Source: Paenibacillus alvei DSM 29 (lineage in GTDB: Bacteria; Bacillota; Bacilli; Paenibacillales; Paenibacillaceae). From it: a DNA stretch of 64,000 nucleotides. Shown in pieces: positions 57,987 to 64,000 of the stretch. The DNA lies in assembly GCF_000293805.1 (NCBI RefSeq), contig NZ_AMBZ01000006.1:248001-312000 (forward strand), in the 5' to 3' direction. Both the position numbers and the translations under genes were made by a program. The first letter of the stretch is position 1, and each line of letters begins with the position of its first letter. The notes below the pieces were generated by a model. It saw only the letters and a list, made by a program, of their open reading frames with translations, had not been told where the DNA came from and did not search any database.

Positions 57987-59564
57987 TTATTTCTTCGCTC
58001 GGCTAACATAGAATTTAATCTTGTCACCCTTCTTCGCAGCACCACCAGCAGGAACATCTTGCTTAAATACTTTACCTGCTTCCTGCTCATCAGTGTTCTC
58101 GAGGACGTACTCATATTTCAAGCCGCTTGCGAGAATTTGCTTCTCTGCATCTTCTTTCGACAGCCCTACTAGATTAGGAACAGCAACCTCACCGGACTTC
58201 GGTGGTTCGGTTGTCTGATTCGTGTTCGGATCTGGCTGTTGGCCCTCAGGATGCTGCCCATCCACAGGAGGCGTCGTCGGATCCGTCGTTGTTCCTGTCT
58301 GACCATCCTGGGTACCGTTATTCGTAGTTCCCGAATCCGTTGAATGATCATCAGGTTTATTCTCTTGTGTTGTATTTGGCGGAGTTACACTCGAATTATT
58401 TGAGTTGGAATCCCGATCACGGTCTTGATTCCTCCGATCCGAGTCATCCGACTCTGTCTCGCGTTCCTGATCCGAATTGTCATTGGATGAGCTGTTGTCA
58501 GTTGCGGGCGGTTCTGTAACGTTCGTCGAAGTTCCCGAATCATTTTGGCTCGCATCTGAACCTGATCCCGGCTCCGTTGCGGGATTCCCCGTTACGGCCT
58601 GGTTGTTGGATTCCGCAACTGAATCAGTCACTGCCACATCATTCGCTTTTGAGAGCGAGTTCGCCCACATGACCGCACCGCCCAATACACAAATAAACAC
58701 GGCTGCACAGGCGATGATCAGCATCATCTTCTTGCGGCCCACATTTTCCGAGCCGTCTGCCTCATAAGGTGCCGCTTCCTCTTCTTCCGTCTCCTCTTCC
58801 GCCATACTGAGCAGTTCCGGATCCACTTTAGGGACAGGCGGTGTATAAATGCCTCCAATTGTCTTCACCGGTATATTCGGAGAGTCCATAATCTCGCGAA
58901 GCGTAAGCATGAAGGAGAACGATGAGCTCTCTCCCAAATATACACTCTGTACAAGGGACAACAATGCTTCCTTCTGACCAGGCGACAACTCCTTCAATGC
59001 GCCGGCCAAACGCGCCTCGTACATTTCATAATACTGTGGCACATTCAGATGGAGGGTACTTAATTGATACAGCAAATAACATAATCCCAATGTACCGTAT
59101 CGTTCTGTAGCCGCAGTCGACCAATAATTCATCACTAGCACTTGATGATCTTCCGTAATCCACAAGTTATCGACGGATACCGAGAAGTTCGTAATATTTG
59201 ATTCCAGCGCATCTTGAACCGCCTTGCCAACTTCATAAACCAACGACAGCGTCTTCGTCGCACTCAATGCGTGATGCTGTATGTACTTTGCAAGCGGCAT
59301 TCCATTGTAAGATGTGAATACAACAAAGAAATCACTGCCGGATGTGCCGGCATTCAACATATGGAAAAATCGATTATTTGAAAAATGCGAGATTTGGCCA
59401 AACGCCTTCTTGCATTGTTCAGCCTTATCCAGCCCTTTATTTTCTACTAAATATATAAATACGTCTCTCTTTAGTGATAAATCTATTGCTTCATATAATA
59501 TTCCATCAGCCAGATGCAAAATGACTTTGCATAATTGATAACGTTCTCCAATGTAAGCACTCAT
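57987..59564 (-). CDS. membrane pseudokinase with C-terminal PASTA domain (PknB-like architecture)
   Basis: 525 residues from the ATG at 59564, which follows GGAGGA. Residues about 1-260 keep a kinase-like outline (IGERYQLCKVI, YEAIDLSLKRDVFIYLVENK) but lack the catalytic motifs: no HRD (FSVSVDNLWI in that place) and no DFG (VMNYW instead). One membrane helix follows (about 285-305; KKMMLIIACAAVFICVLG), then a long outer linker rich in Ser, Asn, Thr and Asp (about 310-455), and one PASTA domain at the C-terminus (VPNLVGLSKEDAEKQIL). PASTA domains bind peptidoglycan or muropeptides. Likely a wall-sensing scaffold rather than an active kinase. Confidence 0.85.
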   Translation of the reverse strand: MSAYIGERYQLCKVILHLADGILYEAIDLSLKRDVFIYLVENKGLDKAEQCKKAFGQISHFSNNRFFHMLNAGTSGSDFFVVFTSYNGMPLAKYIQHHALSATKTLSLVYEVGKAVQDALESNITNFSVSVDNLWITEDHQVLVMNYWSTAATERYGTLGLCYLLYQLSTLHLNVPQYYEMYEARLAGALKELSPGQKEALLSLVQSVYLGESSSFSFMLTLREIMDSPNIPVKTIGGIYTPPVPKVDPELLSMAEEETEEEEAAPYEADGSENVGRKKMMLIIACAAVFICVLGGAVMWANSLSKANDVAVTDSVAESNNQAVTGNPATEPGSGSDASQNDSGTSTNVTEPPATDNSSSNDNSDQERETESDDSDRRNQDRDRDSNSNNSSVTPPNTTQENKPDDHSTDSGTTNNGTQDGQTGTTTDPTTPPVDGQHPEGQQPDPNTNQTTEPPKSGEVAVPNLVGLSKEDAEKQILASGLKYEYVLENTDEQEAGKVFKQDVPAGGAAKKGDKIKFYVSRAKK

Positions 59565-59792
59565 ATGTCTTGCTCCTCCGCGATTCATGCTCGTAGCCCA
59601 ACGCTGAACGTTGAGCTCTCCTAAGCCATTATGAAGGAATTTTTGATTTTTTGCAAAACTTGCATTAACGAAACTTTGTATGGCTATTTGCCGATTCCTT
59701 ACACTTATGCCGATATTGCTTAATCTCCCGCATTTTCGCAAATTTTTCAGCATATTTTCGTCCATTATTTTCATATTACATGCGTACAATTT

Positions 59793-60425
59793 TTATTCCA
59801 TTTTCATCGCGTTCACAACCAATCTCCATTGCTTTACCAACTGCTCCATCTTATCACCTGCACCTGTAATTTCCCCCATTCGGGCAGCTTGCCCTGCCCA
59901 TAACGACATATATTGAGGATCACTGTTACGTGCGGCTGCCTGTCTAACACTCCTCGTCAACTCATTCATAATTGGATATGCTGGAATGGAAGCTAAACAC
60001 GACTCCAATCTATGAATTAGTTCATTGCGTATACCTCTGGCAGGTTTGCCTGAAATGGTTTTCGTAATAACTGTACTGCGTTCGTCAGAAGAACAAATCG
60101 CTTCTTGATAGGCAGGATGTACGCCGCTTTCCTTGCACAGTAGGAATGCACTACCTAATTGGGCTGCTTGTGCTCCGAGAGCCATAACAGCAGCAATCCC
60201 CCGCCCGTCCATGATCCCACCTGCAGCAATAACAGGTGTTGCTACATGATCGACGATTAGCGGCACTAACGCTAATGTCCCAACTAAGGAAGAATGGGGA
60301 TCCCCCGCAAATGTCCCACGATGGCCCCCTGCCTCACTGCCCTGTGCCACAATCATATCAACTCCTGCAGCTTCAAGACTAACCGCTTCTTCAACATGGG
60401 TTGCCGTCCCTATTAAAACAATGTG
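59793..60425 (-). pseudogene. nitronate monooxygenase, 3' remnant disrupted by the prophage
   Basis: C-terminal about 210 residues of a nitronate monooxygenase/2-nitropropane dioxygenase (FMN TIM barrel): VLIGTATHVEEAVSLEAAGVD, AQGSEAGGHRGTF (phosphate/FMN site with the catalytic His-type segment) and PVIAAGGIMDGRGIAAVMALGA. The N-terminal about 140 residues are absent: upstream of codon 60425 or so the frame runs into unrelated prophage sequence (FSRFFFVPYIFVIYS). The missing part may lie beyond the prophage's right end, outside the window. As it stands it cannot make a functional enzyme. Confidence 0.85.
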
Positions 60426-60454
60426 TACTCTCTCAGAATAAATGACAAAGATAT

Positions 60455-60469
60455 AAGGGACAAAAAAGA
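60455..60469 (+). repeat. GGGACA-type end repeat, copy 1
   Basis: AAGGGACAAAAAAGA, identical to 60944-60958 and shared in part with GCAAAGGGACA at 60846-60856. It is near the presumed left end and may be a transposase-binding site. Confidence 0.6.
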
Positions 60470-60585
60470 ACCGAGAAAACGTGGGAAACACCGATATGAC
60501 TAGGGATTAGGTGGGATTGAATCAAAATAAGTGTGACAGAGATGATGAGTATAGAAAAAATCGGTCAGATAGTGTGAAAAAAATC

Positions 60586-60633
60586 AAAAAAAGCGCGGAA
60601 GCCTTGCTCCACAAAGGTTGTCGGCGTTTTTTT
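60586..60633 (-). terminator. probable terminator of the prophage repressor transcript
   Basis: Imperfect long stem pairing the blocks GCGCGGAAGCCTT and AAGGTTGTCGGCGT, flanked by A7 and T7. It can end leftward transcription from the repressor; a rightward role is also possible. Confidence 0.55.
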
Positions 60634-60845
60634 GTGTTGTATCGCAATTAATACCACAGACAGGATGCTATAACCGGGTATGTAACGTTATAACGAGCGT
60701 TACTTATTCGTTATTCAGTGTTACGTCAGGTGTGATAAAATCGCGAAAACCTATTGCGGCAAGGCTTCGGAGATTAACGATGGGATTGTTCTCGCGTTAT
60801 TGGAAATCAAAATGACGACCAAAAATAACAAAAATAGCTTGTGGA

Positions 60846-60856
60846 GCAAAGGGACA
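60846..60856 (+). repeat. GGGACA-type end repeat, copy 2 (partial)
   Basis: GCAAAGGGACA, identical to 60941-60951. An inverted GTGTCCC follows at about 60889-60895. Confidence 0.5.
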
Positions 60857-60943
60857 TTCTGGACAAAATTAATAAAACGTGTCCCATTGAAGTCGTGGCG
60901 CGGATTAGAGTGATTTTTGTACTACGAAAATTATTAATAAGCA

Positions 60944-60958
60944 AAGGGACAAAAAAGA
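60944..60958 (+). repeat. GGGACA-type end repeat, copy 3
   Basis: AAGGGACAAAAAAGA, identical over 15 bases to 60455-60469. It sits just downstream of the repressor gene's stop codon. The 500 bases 60492-60991 hold no gene. Confidence 0.6.
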
Positions 60959-60991
60959 TAGAAAAATCTATCTATCATTTAGGGCGAAAAA

Positions 60992-61450
60992 TTAAGCCAG
61001 CTTAGCTGCTGCCTCTTCTCTTCCGTCTCCATTCGTCAAGGTTTGTGATTTCAGTTGTTTACTGGAGCTGACAGATTTCTTTCCTGTCAGTTCTAGTAAA
61101 ACCTCGATGCGTTCTTCCAGTTTCCACTTTTCTTTTTGCCCCAGTTGATGAAACTTAGCCAACAGATCAATATCTTCAGATGAAATACTACAAGCACTCT
61201 GCTGAGAACTTAGGTTTTCATTTGTGGTAATCCCTTCACCCGTAAGAAGCCATTCCATAGGTACAGATAAGAATTTTGCGAGTTGATATAACTCTGTTGT
61301 ATTCGGGAGCCTTTTTCCATTGACGTAATTGCTCATTGTGGTCTTTGAAAAGCCTGTTGCGCTGTATACATCTTTTTGAGTGAGCTTCAATTCTTTCATC
61401 CTTAGAGTGATTCTTTCTCCAACTCCTGTAAAAGTAAGGTTTTCTTTCAA
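60992..61450 (-). CDS. XRE family phage repressor (CI-like)
   Basis: 152 residues. N-terminal Cro/C1 helix-turn-helix (about 11-66; LTQKDVYSATGFSKTTMSN, then VNGKRLP). The remaining half is acidic to basic and helical (EKWKLEERIEVLLELTGK), a probable dimerisation region, without a LexA/CI-type peptidase motif. GGAGGTG lies before the start. Transcribed leftward, divergent from the early genes across a region rich in dyads; expected to keep the prophage silent. Confidence 0.85.
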   Translation of the reverse strand: MKENLTFTGVGERITLRMKELKLTQKDVYSATGFSKTTMSNYVNGKRLPNTTELYQLAKFLSVPMEWLLTGEGITTNENLSSQQSACSISSEDIDLLAKFHQLGQKEKWKLEERIEVLLELTGKKSVSSSKQLKSQTLTNGDGREEAAAKLA

Positions 61451-61478
61451 GGTAACGCACCTCCTATTAGTTAAACAA

Positions 61479-61589
61479 ATGAGAATATCTCAGGCATTAA
61501 TTACCTCGAATGAGGAAATAATCATTGACATAGTTCACAATTGTGGTAATATGATAGATAGATAGAAAATCCTATCAAAAGATTACCAC
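61479..61589. promoter_or_regulatory. prophage early promoter and operator region
   Basis: Rightward promoter TTGACA (61525-61530), 16-base spacer, TAATAT (61547-61552). Dyads in and around it: TGAGA-ATA-TCTCA (61479-61491), CCTC-GAAT-GAGG (61504-61515), CACAATTGTG in the spacer, and GTGGTAAT (61543-61550) paired with ATTACCAC (61582-61589). These are the likely operators for the divergent repressor. Confidence 0.6.
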
Positions 61590-61628
61590 ACATTACGAGT
61601 CGAAAACAGACGAAAACTCTGGAAGTTA

Positions 61629-62008
61629 AAACTAAATATGCAAGACCATATCTCCCAGTCTACGATTGAGGGAATCAGCACAATAGTGCCTTTGGATGAA
61701 GTCGAAACTGAATATGCAATGCCATACCCCTCAGTTCACGATTGAGGGAATCGGCACAATAGTGCCTTTGGATGAAGTCGAAACTGAATATGCAATGCCA
61801 TACCCCTCAGTTCACGATTGAGGGAATCGGCACAATAGTGCCTTTGGATGAAGTCAAAACTGAATATGCAATGCCATATCCCTCGGTTCACGATTGAGGG
61901 AATCGGCACAATAGTGCCTTTGAATGAAGTCACAACTAAATATGCAAGACCATATCTCTCAGTTCACGATTGAGGGAATTAGCACAATAGTGCCTTTAGA
62001 TGAAGTCA
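61629..62008. repeat. five tandem copies of a 76-bp repeat
   Basis: Copies start at 61629, 61705, 61781, 61857 and 61933; a sixth is cut after about 12 bases (from 62009). Copies 2 and 3 are nearly identical; 1 and 5 resemble each other. Each holds the dyad GCAC-AATA-GTGC (61678, 61754, 61830, 61906, 61982), and most hold a CCCTCA-N9-TGAGGG-type inverted repeat. 76 is not a multiple of three, so this is not a protein repeat. It lies between the early promoter and the first early gene. Confidence 0.95.
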
Positions 62009-62065
62009 AAACTGAATATACAAAGATATGTGGATTTACATTTTACGAGGAAAGGAGGAAAAAAC

Positions 62066-62383
62066 TTGAGTACAAGATTAAGCAATACGTTAAAGGAGCA
62101 GATGGAATCCACAAATTTGATTGCACGTGAACTACTAGGAAATGTGAATTTTGATGCCACTGGAAATGAAGTCATTGTAACCGCGGCACAAGAGAGCGCC
62201 CTCGACACTTATGGAGACATGTTGGAAGCTCATGAACATGAACTTATTGAACAATTGCATCGTGTCGTGGTGGAGTACAGTGCAAAAATTGCTGCTAATC
62301 GTAATCTGCAACGCTTAATCGGTCGAGAAGTTGGTAGACGTGAAGTTCTCAGAGAACGAATTGAAGCAGGTGAAGACATATGA
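62066..62383 (+). CDS. small prophage protein of unknown function (105 residues)
   Basis: TTG start preceded by AAAGGAGG with seven bases of spacing. The frame reaches back into the repeats, but no better start exists there. Acidic, strongly helical (MLEAHEHELIEQLHRVVVEYSAKIAANRNLQRLIG); no recognised domain. Its stop overlaps the next gene's ATG (ATGA), so both are translated together as the first early genes. Confidence 0.7.
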   Translation: MSTRLSNTLKEQMESTNLIARELLGNVNFDATGNEVIVTAAQESALDTYGDMLEAHEHELIEQLHRVVVEYSAKIAANRNLQRLIGREVGRREVLRERIEAGEDI

Positions 62384-62592
62384 AGAAACGACAACTATCG
62401 CCACTCGGCGTCATCATCAAAACTAGACTCATGGAAATGGGGAAAACGCAGTATCAGCTTGCTTGCGAAATTGGAACAAGCAGTAATTATATCTACCTGA
62501 TCTTGGTTGGGGAGCGTTCAGGGAAAACGTACATACCGAAAATTGCCGAAGCTCTCGGAATGGATTCCCATGAGCTCAGTCGAACAGCCTAG
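62380..62592 (+). CDS. small XRE/Cro-like DNA-binding protein
   Basis: 70 residues made almost wholly of a Cro/C1-type helix-turn-helix: IIKTRLMEMGKTQYQLACEIG, SSNYIYLILVGERSG, IPKIAEALGMDSHEL. ATG overlaps the stop of the preceding gene by four bases. In its position, directly behind the early promoter and opposite the repressor, it is a good candidate for a Cro-type antagonist or early regulator. Confidence 0.82.
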   Translation: MKKRQLSPLGVIIKTRLMEMGKTQYQLACEIGTSSNYIYLILVGERSGKTYIPKIAEALGMDSHELSRTA

Positions 62593-62637
62593 AGTTATTT
62601 ATGGAGAAACGCAGACATACAAGGAGGATATTACTCG

Positions 62638-62709
62638 ATGGGGTTGATAAAACAACAAGAGAGCGTCCCACCCTTCCACGGTAGACGCCCTCATTTAATC
62701 CCATTATGA
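62638..62709 (+). other. 23-codon frame with internal hairpin before the transposase gene
   Basis: AAGGAGG precedes an ATG that opens MGLIKQQESVPPFHGRRPHL and stops at 62709. Inside lies a GAGAGCGTC / GACGCCCTC stem (62659-62667 and 62683-62691). It may be a leader peptide with an attenuator-like hairpin, or only a terminator with a chance frame. Confidence 0.35.
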
Positions 62710-62764
62710 ACATTAACTCCTTCATTGTAGCATGAACGCGTTCGCTTGGGAAGGAGGAACAAAC

Positions 62765-64000
62765 TTGTCGGAAATATACATCACCCTACAAGAAGCTGCC
62801 GGATTTGAAGGCATGAGCTACGAAGCAATCAAGAAAAAAGCACAGCGATCTCCAGAAGCATTCAATGCTAAGAAGGAAGCCACGGAGAATGGTGGTAAAG
62901 AACGTGTACTTGTTGCCCTGTCTACGCTTAGCAAGAAGGCCCAACAAGCATATAAGCATGTCATAGGTATTGACGGAGCAGATATGGTCATCAATGAACA
63001 TGTTAATGAAAAAGAAATTCCGTGGTACGTCGATGTCGATCCTGCCCAGTACATTGATAAATATAGCAATTCATATTATGAGGCGGTTGAGTTAACGAAG
63101 GTTATTCGTGAGTTTTTAAATTACAGCGACCGTGATCGTACTGAATTCGCTGCTAATATTGCTGAAGCAAACGGCATGAGTCAACGAACTCTTTACCGGC
63201 ATTCCCAAAGCTATTTAGAAGCGAGTGCTTGGGCGCTAAAGATGAGCAAACAAGATGGAAAGGACTATGACTTTTTTAAGGTGCTGGCGCTCTGTCGAAA
63301 GCCCAAACAGAAGCATACTTTTCCTTCGCTTACACCCGAGGTAAGAGCATTCATAGAAAACCTGTGGTTTGAACCAGTATTCGCAAGTAACAACGGAACG
63401 ATTGAAATGTTATACGGAAAACTCATGAAGATAGGATCAATGAACTGTTGGGACATCCCATCATACCCAACAGTTGCTCGATATATTGGATATTTGATGG
63501 ATGTGAAGCGCGGCAAAAATGCCCGGTTACTAGCTGGAAAAGGGATGCGTGAATTCAAAAATCAGCGAATGGTAAAAGCGTCACGCAACATTAAGGCATT
63601 GCCGGTTATGGGGCTTGTACAAGGTGACGAGCATACATTCGATGTTTGGGTGAAGTATACCTACCCGAACGGAAAATCCAAGGCGATTCGTCCTCAACTC
63701 GTTGCCTGGCTCGATACCCGCAGCCGCTGCATCGTTGGTGACGTCATTTGTGTCAAAGCGAACTCGCAAGTCTTGAAGCAATCATTACTGAACATGATTT
63801 ATGGAGAAATTGGCGGCGTTCCTGAATGGTTGTTAATTGATAATGGGAAAGATTACACGGCTGAAGCAATGACCGGACGCAAACGTAATGAGCGCGTCAG
63901 CTTTGACAGTGAAACGAAAGGCTTCTACCGTAGCATCGGCATCAAGGATGACATGCGAAGCCTCCCATATCAGCCTTGGTCGAAGGCACAAATTGAACGT
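62765..64000 (+). CDS. MuA-type DDE transposase, 3' end outside the window
   Basis: TTG start after GGAAGGAGG. At least 412 residues are visible. N-terminal helix-turn-helix-like part (ITLQEAAGFEGMSYEAIKKKAQ), as in MuA-type DNA-binding domains; a middle region with IAEANGMSQRTLYRHSQSYLE; then the integrase core. D293 in HTFDVWVKY and D359 in LLIDNGKDYTAE are 66 residues apart, very close to MuA (D269, D336). The catalytic Glu would be in or just after the last residues seen (LPYQPWSKAQIER). Performs the cut-and-join steps of phage transposition. A MuB-type ATPase gene is expected next. Confidence 0.9.
   Translation, partial: MSEIYITLQEAAGFEGMSYEAIKKKAQRSPEAFNAKKEATENGGKERVLVALSTLSKKAQQAYKHVIGIDGADMVINEHVNEKEIPWYVDVDPAQYIDKYSNSYYEAVELTKVIREFLNYSDRDRTEFAANIAEANGMSQRTLYRHSQSYLEASAWALKMSKQDGKDYDFFKVLALCRKPKQKHTFPSLTPEVRAFIENLWFEPVFASNNGTIEMLYGKLMKIGSMNCWDIPSYPTVARYIGYLMDVKRGKNARLLAGKGMREFKNQRMVKASRNIKALPVMGLVQGDEHTFDVWVKYTYPNGKSKAIRPQLVAWLDTRSRCIVGDVICVKANSQVLKQSLLNMIYGEIGGVPEWLLIDNGKDYTAEAMTGRKRNERVSFDSETKGFYRSIGIKDDMRSLPYQPWSKAQIER

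Larger units (their letters stand above)
60424..64000 (+). mobile_element. left part of a Mu-like transposable prophage
   Basis: Begins where nitronate monooxygenase homology ends (candidate terminal TGT at 60422 or 60424) and runs past the window end. Contents in order: end-repeat region, leftward XRE repressor, operator region, five 76-bp repeats, two small rightward genes and a MuA-type DDE transposase. The repressor-operator-early-transposase order is that of Mu-like phages. The exact boundary and the five-base target duplication need the right end. Confidence 0.78.

Noticed and set aside
61736-61933. 65-residue minus-strand protein across the 76-bp repeats
   Set aside because: The unit length is not a multiple of three and there is no ribosome binding site; the frame is a by-product of the repeat.
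61629-62008. CRISPR array
   Set aside because: The 76-bp units follow each other without unique spacers, so the repeat-spacer pattern is missing, and no cas gene is near.

Overview
The window looks like chromosome from an endospore-forming Bacillota, most likely Paenibacillaceae (genus is inference). Pointers are sporulation-type genes (pdaA, ytaF, a yjcZ-type peptide), a ywbLMN-type iron operon, a CYP102 fusion P450, a cytoplasmic-looking GH92 mannosidase, strong AGGAGG ribosome binding sites and riboswitch-controlled metabolic genes. No rRNA or tRNA gene and no CRISPR array was seen.

Layout. 1-9.9 kb: 3' part of a sensor kinase, a frameshifted NlpC/P60 hydrolase, an AI-2E permease operon, a P450-reductase fusion, a small zinc-ribbon protein, aspA and a YdjM-type membrane protein behind a LexA-like box. 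10-23.7 kb: an AraC regulator divergent from a GH92 mannosidase, an XRE/DUF1232 regulator, ytaF, an EamA permease behind an FMN riboswitch, an Eis-type acetyltransferase, frameshifted pdaA, a second EamA permease, a lactonase, gpmA and a Gfo/Idh oxidoreductase. 23.7-31.5 kb: SCO, two MFS exporters, a TetR regulator, an ABC pair with a broken permease, an SMR pump and a YjcZ peptide. 31.5-39.8 kb: Fur-box-controlled efeUOB, a decayed gluQ, a third EamA permease, a DAACS symporter and a lipoprotein cyclophilin. 40-52.6 kb: a YqfQ-like protein, an amidohydrolase next to a 1033-residue GNAT fusion, a DivIVA-domain protein, a mocR-ddl pair, an aldo/keto reductase, an MBL hydrolase, a GNAT and glutamate racemase. 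52.7-57.9 kb: the glycine cleavage system, gcvH on one strand and gcvT-gcvPA-gcvPB on the other, each behind its own tandem glycine riboswitch. 58-60.4 kb: a PASTA pseudokinase and the 3' remnant of a nitronate monooxygenase.

From about 60.42 kb to the window end lies the left part of a Mu-like transposable prophage that seems to have inserted into the nitronate monooxygenase gene. It carries GGGACA-type end repeats, a leftward repressor, an operator region, five 76-bp tandem repeats, two small early genes and a MuA-type DDE transposase cut by the window edge.

A cross-cutting feature is that five otherwise healthy genes (NlpC/P60, pdaA, an ABC permease, the cyclophilin tail and murI) are each broken by the apparent loss of one base in a run of A or T. 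The same signature in a normally essential gene points to homopolymer sequencing error rather than gene decay. The gluQ and nitronate monooxygenase losses are of a different kind and look real.
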